A DNA stretch of 64,000 nucleotides, taken from positions 124,001 to 188,000 of the forward strand of contig NZ_JAILWB010000011.1 of the NCBI RefSeq assembly GCF_025699295.1, read 5' to 3'. The notes under the pieces are model-generated. The model saw only the letters and a list, made by a program, of their open reading frames with translations. It made no database searches and was not told the DNA's origin. Made by a program: the position numbers and the translations under genes. Of this stretch, positions 61,907 through 64,000 are shown piece after piece; position 1 is the stretch's first letter, and each line of letters begins with the position of its first letter. The stretch is from Hydrogenophaga sp. (GTDB lineage: Bacteria; Pseudomonadota; Gammaproteobacteria; Burkholderiales; Burkholderiaceae_C).

Positions 61907-62517
61907 ACGGTCACCATCCACAGCGCAGTGGCCATCAGCACGCCGGCGAGCACGCGGTTGAACCACACCAGCCGTCTGCCCTGCCTGAGCCACTGCCGCA
62001 GCAGCGAACCGGTCAGCGCATAGGCGAAGTTGCTGGTGAAGGCGAAGAGCACCATCACCCCGCAGATGATGGCCAGGCGCTCGCTCGGGTTGCTCGCCGG
62101 TTGTCCCGCGGCGTTGACCACCCAGCCCGCGGTGAGCGTGAGCGCGAGCATCCAGGCCTTGATGTTGAGGAACTGCAGGCCTACGCCCTGCAGGAAGGTC
62201 ACGTTGAGTCGCGTCTGGTCGACCTCGGACAGCGTCGCGGTGCCGGCCAGCTTCCAGGCCAGCCACAGCATGTAGGCCACGCCCAGCAGTTTCACGCCCC
62301 AGCGCAGGGCCGGCACGCCCAGCACCAGCGCGCCCAGGCCGAGGCCGCAGGCCAGCATCAGCAGCGTCCAGCCGGTCGGTACCGCCAGGCAGAAGGGCAT
62401 GGCGCGCCGCAGGCCCAGGTTGGCGGCGAGGGCCGTGGATAGCGTCGTGTTCGGCCCCGGCGAAAAACTCATCGCGGTGGCGAACAGCAGCAGGGCAGTC
62501 AGCTCGGTGGCGCTCAT
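61903..62517 (-). CDS. LysE-family amino-acid exporter
   Basis: A 204-residue membrane protein with about six spans and the motif MSFSPGPNTTLSTALAANLG near residue 16, the LysE/RhtB signature. It also has FLQGVGLQFLNIKAWMLAL in the middle. It is the first gene of the eight-gene operon, 134 bp from the start of the divergent MocR-type regulator gene. The gap contains a long inverted repeat. Export of the inducing amino acid would be the simplest role. Confidence 0.91.
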   Translation of the reverse strand: MSATELTALLLFATAMSFSPGPNTTLSTALAANLGLRRAMPFCLAVPTGWTLLMLACGLGLGALVLGVPALRWGVKLLGVAYMLWLAWKLAGTATLSEVDQTRLNVTFLQGVGLQFLNIKAWMLALTLTAGWVVNAAGQPASNPSERLAIICGVMVLFAFTSNFAYALTGSLLRQWLRQGRRLVWFNRVLAGVLMATALWMVTV

Positions 62518-62561
62518 GATCGGGCTTGTCAATGCGGGAGGTTCAATGTAATGTTCGGCGC

Positions 62562-62626
62562 CAGTACACAACCAGTACAGTTGGCAATGGCAGTTGTGAA
62601 ACTGTATTGGTTGTTTCGACAGTACA
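62562..62626. promoter_or_regulatory. MocR-type operator: long inverted repeat and three CAGTACA copies
   Basis: ACAACCAGTACAGTT (62568-62582) and AACTGTATTGGTTGT (62600-62614) are inverted copies matching at 14 of 15 positions, with a 17-bp spacer. CAGTACA also occurs three times in the same orientation at 62562-62568, 62573-62579 and 62620-62626. The elements fill the gap between the divergent regulator and the operon and are very probably the binding site of the regulator. Confidence 0.78.
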
Positions 62627-62650
62627 CGCACCGCCCAGGAAGCCCCCGCC

Positions 62651-64000
62651 ATGCTGATGAAGACCTCCGCACAGTCCCTGACCGAGCAGCTTGCCCTGCG
62701 GTTTGCCGACCGCATCCGCAGCCGCCTGCTGGCGCCGGGCGCGCGCTTGCCCTCGGTGCGCCAGTGCGCGCAGCAGCACGGGGTGAGCCCGTCGACCGTG
62801 GTCGCGGCCTACGACCAGTTGCTCGCGCAAGGCCTGGTGCATGCGCGCAAGAACCGGGGCTTCTTCGTGCGCGAGATGAGCCCTGGTCGCGGCGAAGGCG
62901 CGCTCGCCGATGGGCCGAAGACCGGCTCCCGAGCGGGCGCATCGCCCGTCAACGCGACGGCGCTGATCCGCGGCATGTTCCACAAGGTCAGCAACAAGCC
63001 GCATCCGGGCATGGGGGTGTTTCCGCCCGACTGGCTTGAATCCACTTTCATGCCTGCCGCGGTGCGCAAGGTCACCGGTACGCGTGCGCTGCAGGATTTT
63101 TCGCTCCAGTACGGCGAGCCGCTGGGTGATGCCGGCCTGCGCCGCGTGCTGTCCCAGAAGCTCGCCACGCTCAACGTGCACGCCGAGGCCGATCACATCA
63201 TCACCACCGTGGGGGCCACCCATGCGCTGGACATCGTGAGCCGCACCTTGTTGCGTGCGGGCGATCCGGTGATGGTTGAGGAGCCCGGCTGGGCGGTGGA
63301 GTTCGCGCGCCTGGCCGCGCTGGGCATGCGCATTCTGCCGGTGCCCCGGCGCGCCGACGGTCCCGATCTGGAGGTGATGGCCAGGTACTGCGATGTGCAC
63401 AAGCCCAAGATGTACGTCAGTGTGAGCGTGTTCCACAACCCCACGGGCTATTGCCTCTCGCCCGGCAGCGCGCACCGCTTGCTGCAACTGGCCAACCGGC
63501 ACAACTTCCACATCGTCGAAGACGACACCTACAGCCATATCGCGCCCGAGCACGCCACCCGCCTGACAGCGCTCGATGGCCTGCAGCGCACGATTTACGT
63601 CAGCGGCTTTGCCAAGATCCTTGCACCCAACTGGCGCATCGGCTACCTGGCGGCGCCGCCAGCGCTGGTGGAGCCGCTGCTCGATACCAAACTGCTTTCC
63701 ACGCTGACCACGCCCGCGCTGCTGGAGAAGGCGCTGGCGCTGTGCATCGAGCAGGGCCAGTTGCGCCGCCACGCCGAGCGCATCCGCACGCGGCTCGACG
63801 CGGCGCGCGCGCGCAGCGTGAAGCTGGCGCTGGGCGCGGGCTGCACGTTTGCCGCCGAGCCGGTGGGCTTGTTCGGCTGGGTGGACGCGGGGGTGGACAC
63901 TGATGCGCTGGCGCAGCGCATGCTGGACGAGGGTTACCTGATCGCGCCAGGCGCGTTGTTCCACGCGGCGCGCACGCCGAGCACGCTCATGCGCATCAAC
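62651..64000 (+). CDS. MocR-family regulator (GntR HTH + aminotransferase-like domain), C-terminus outside the window
   Basis: 450 residues are visible. The N-terminal winged helix (QLALRFADRIRSRLLAPGARLPSVRQCAQQHGVSPSTVVAAYDQL, about residues 12-60) is followed by a linker and a fold-type-I aminotransferase-like domain with ITTVGATHALDIV, SVFHNPTGYCLS, IVEDDTYSHI and YVSGFAKILAPNWRIGYLA. The PLP lysine is kept (FAKIL). MocR proteins sense PLP, an amino acid or their adduct, and often activate a divergent operon. The protein is cut at the window end, probably 15-30 residues before the stop. It is divergent from the eight-gene operon. Confidence 0.92.
   Translation, partial: MLMKTSAQSLTEQLALRFADRIRSRLLAPGARLPSVRQCAQQHGVSPSTVVAAYDQLLAQGLVHARKNRGFFVREMSPGRGEGALADGPKTGSRAGASPVNATALIRGMFHKVSNKPHPGMGVFPPDWLESTFMPAAVRKVTGTRALQDFSLQYGEPLGDAGLRRVLSQKLATLNVHAEADHIITTVGATHALDIVSRTLLRAGDPVMVEEPGWAVEFARLAALGMRILPVPRRADGPDLEVMARYCDVHKPKMYVSVSVFHNPTGYCLSPGSAHRLLQLANRHNFHIVEDDTYSHIAPEHATRLTALDGLQRTIYVSGFAKILAPNWRIGYLAAPPALVEPLLDTKLLSTLTTPALLEKALALCIEQGQLRRHAERIRTRLDAARARSVKLALGAGCTFAAEPVGLFGWVDAGVDTDALAQRMLDEGYLIAPGALFHAARTPSTLMRIN

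Overview
The window is a GC-rich, gene-dense stretch of bacterial chromosome. It most resembles a betaproteobacterium of the order Burkholderiales, probably Comamonadaceae (Hydrogenophaga/Acidovorax-like). The basis is the conserved gene order apaG / rpe-gph-trpEG-trpDC / tRNA-tuf-tRNA-secE-nusG-rplKAJL-rpoBC, the rsmB-DUF4390-ntrY-ntrX block and the hemE/priA neighbourhood, together with remembered protein similarity. No database search was run, so the family-level placement is inference.

Region by region. (1) 1-10.7 kb: apaG (partial), rpe, gph, then two reverse-strand genes (a periplasmic binding protein and a chalcone-isomerase-fold protein) that separate gph from the tryptophan genes. 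These are trpE, trpG, a threonine aldolase, a LysE-type exporter, trpD, trpC and ung. trpE has a long leader with several pieces that look like a cobalamin riboswitch. (2) 10.7-24.8 kb: the information-processing core, with tRNA-Tyr, tRNA-Gly, tRNA-Thr, tuf, tRNA-Trp, secE, nusG, rplK, rplA, rplJ, rplL, rpoB and rpoC, closed by a clear intrinsic terminator. (3) 24.9-31.9 kb: lemA with an M48 protease, rsmB, a DUF4390 protein, an NtrY-type kinase with a short NtrX-like regulator, and tRNA-Phe. (4) 32.2-35.3 kb: an accessory module of TetR regulator, Bug/TctC binding protein and amidase, with a perfect palindrome in front. (5) 35.4-46.8 kb: small hypothetical proteins, rep helicase, an AEC transporter, a metallo-beta-lactamase-fold hydrolase, a GAF protein with a receiver-like partner, priA (carrying an in-frame repeat insertion), an AT-rich intergenic island with DnaA-box matches, hemE, and a glutathione transferase divergent from an HxlR regulator. 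(6) 46.8-56.1 kb: an envelope redox pair (redoxin + DsbD/ScsB), a cyclopropane-fatty-acid-synthase-like enzyme, an AlaX-type tRNA editing protein, a creatininase-family hydrolase, a histidine phosphatase lacking its second catalytic His, and a hybrid sensor kinase.

(7) 56.1-64.0 kb is the most unusual part. It is a tightly coupled eight-gene reverse-strand operon: LysE exporter, EamA exporter, PLP aminotransferase, glutathione transferase, PhzF-like, cupin, VOC and threonine-dehydratase-like genes. It is transcribed away from a MocR (GntR + aminotransferase) regulator, with a near-perfect long inverted repeat and repeated CAGTACA motifs in the shared promoter region. Two exporters, two PLP enzymes and a PLP-fold regulator suggest a sensing, export and breakdown system for an amino-acid-like compound whose identity cannot be read from the sequence. 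No prophage, insertion sequence, CRISPR array or rRNA gene was seen.
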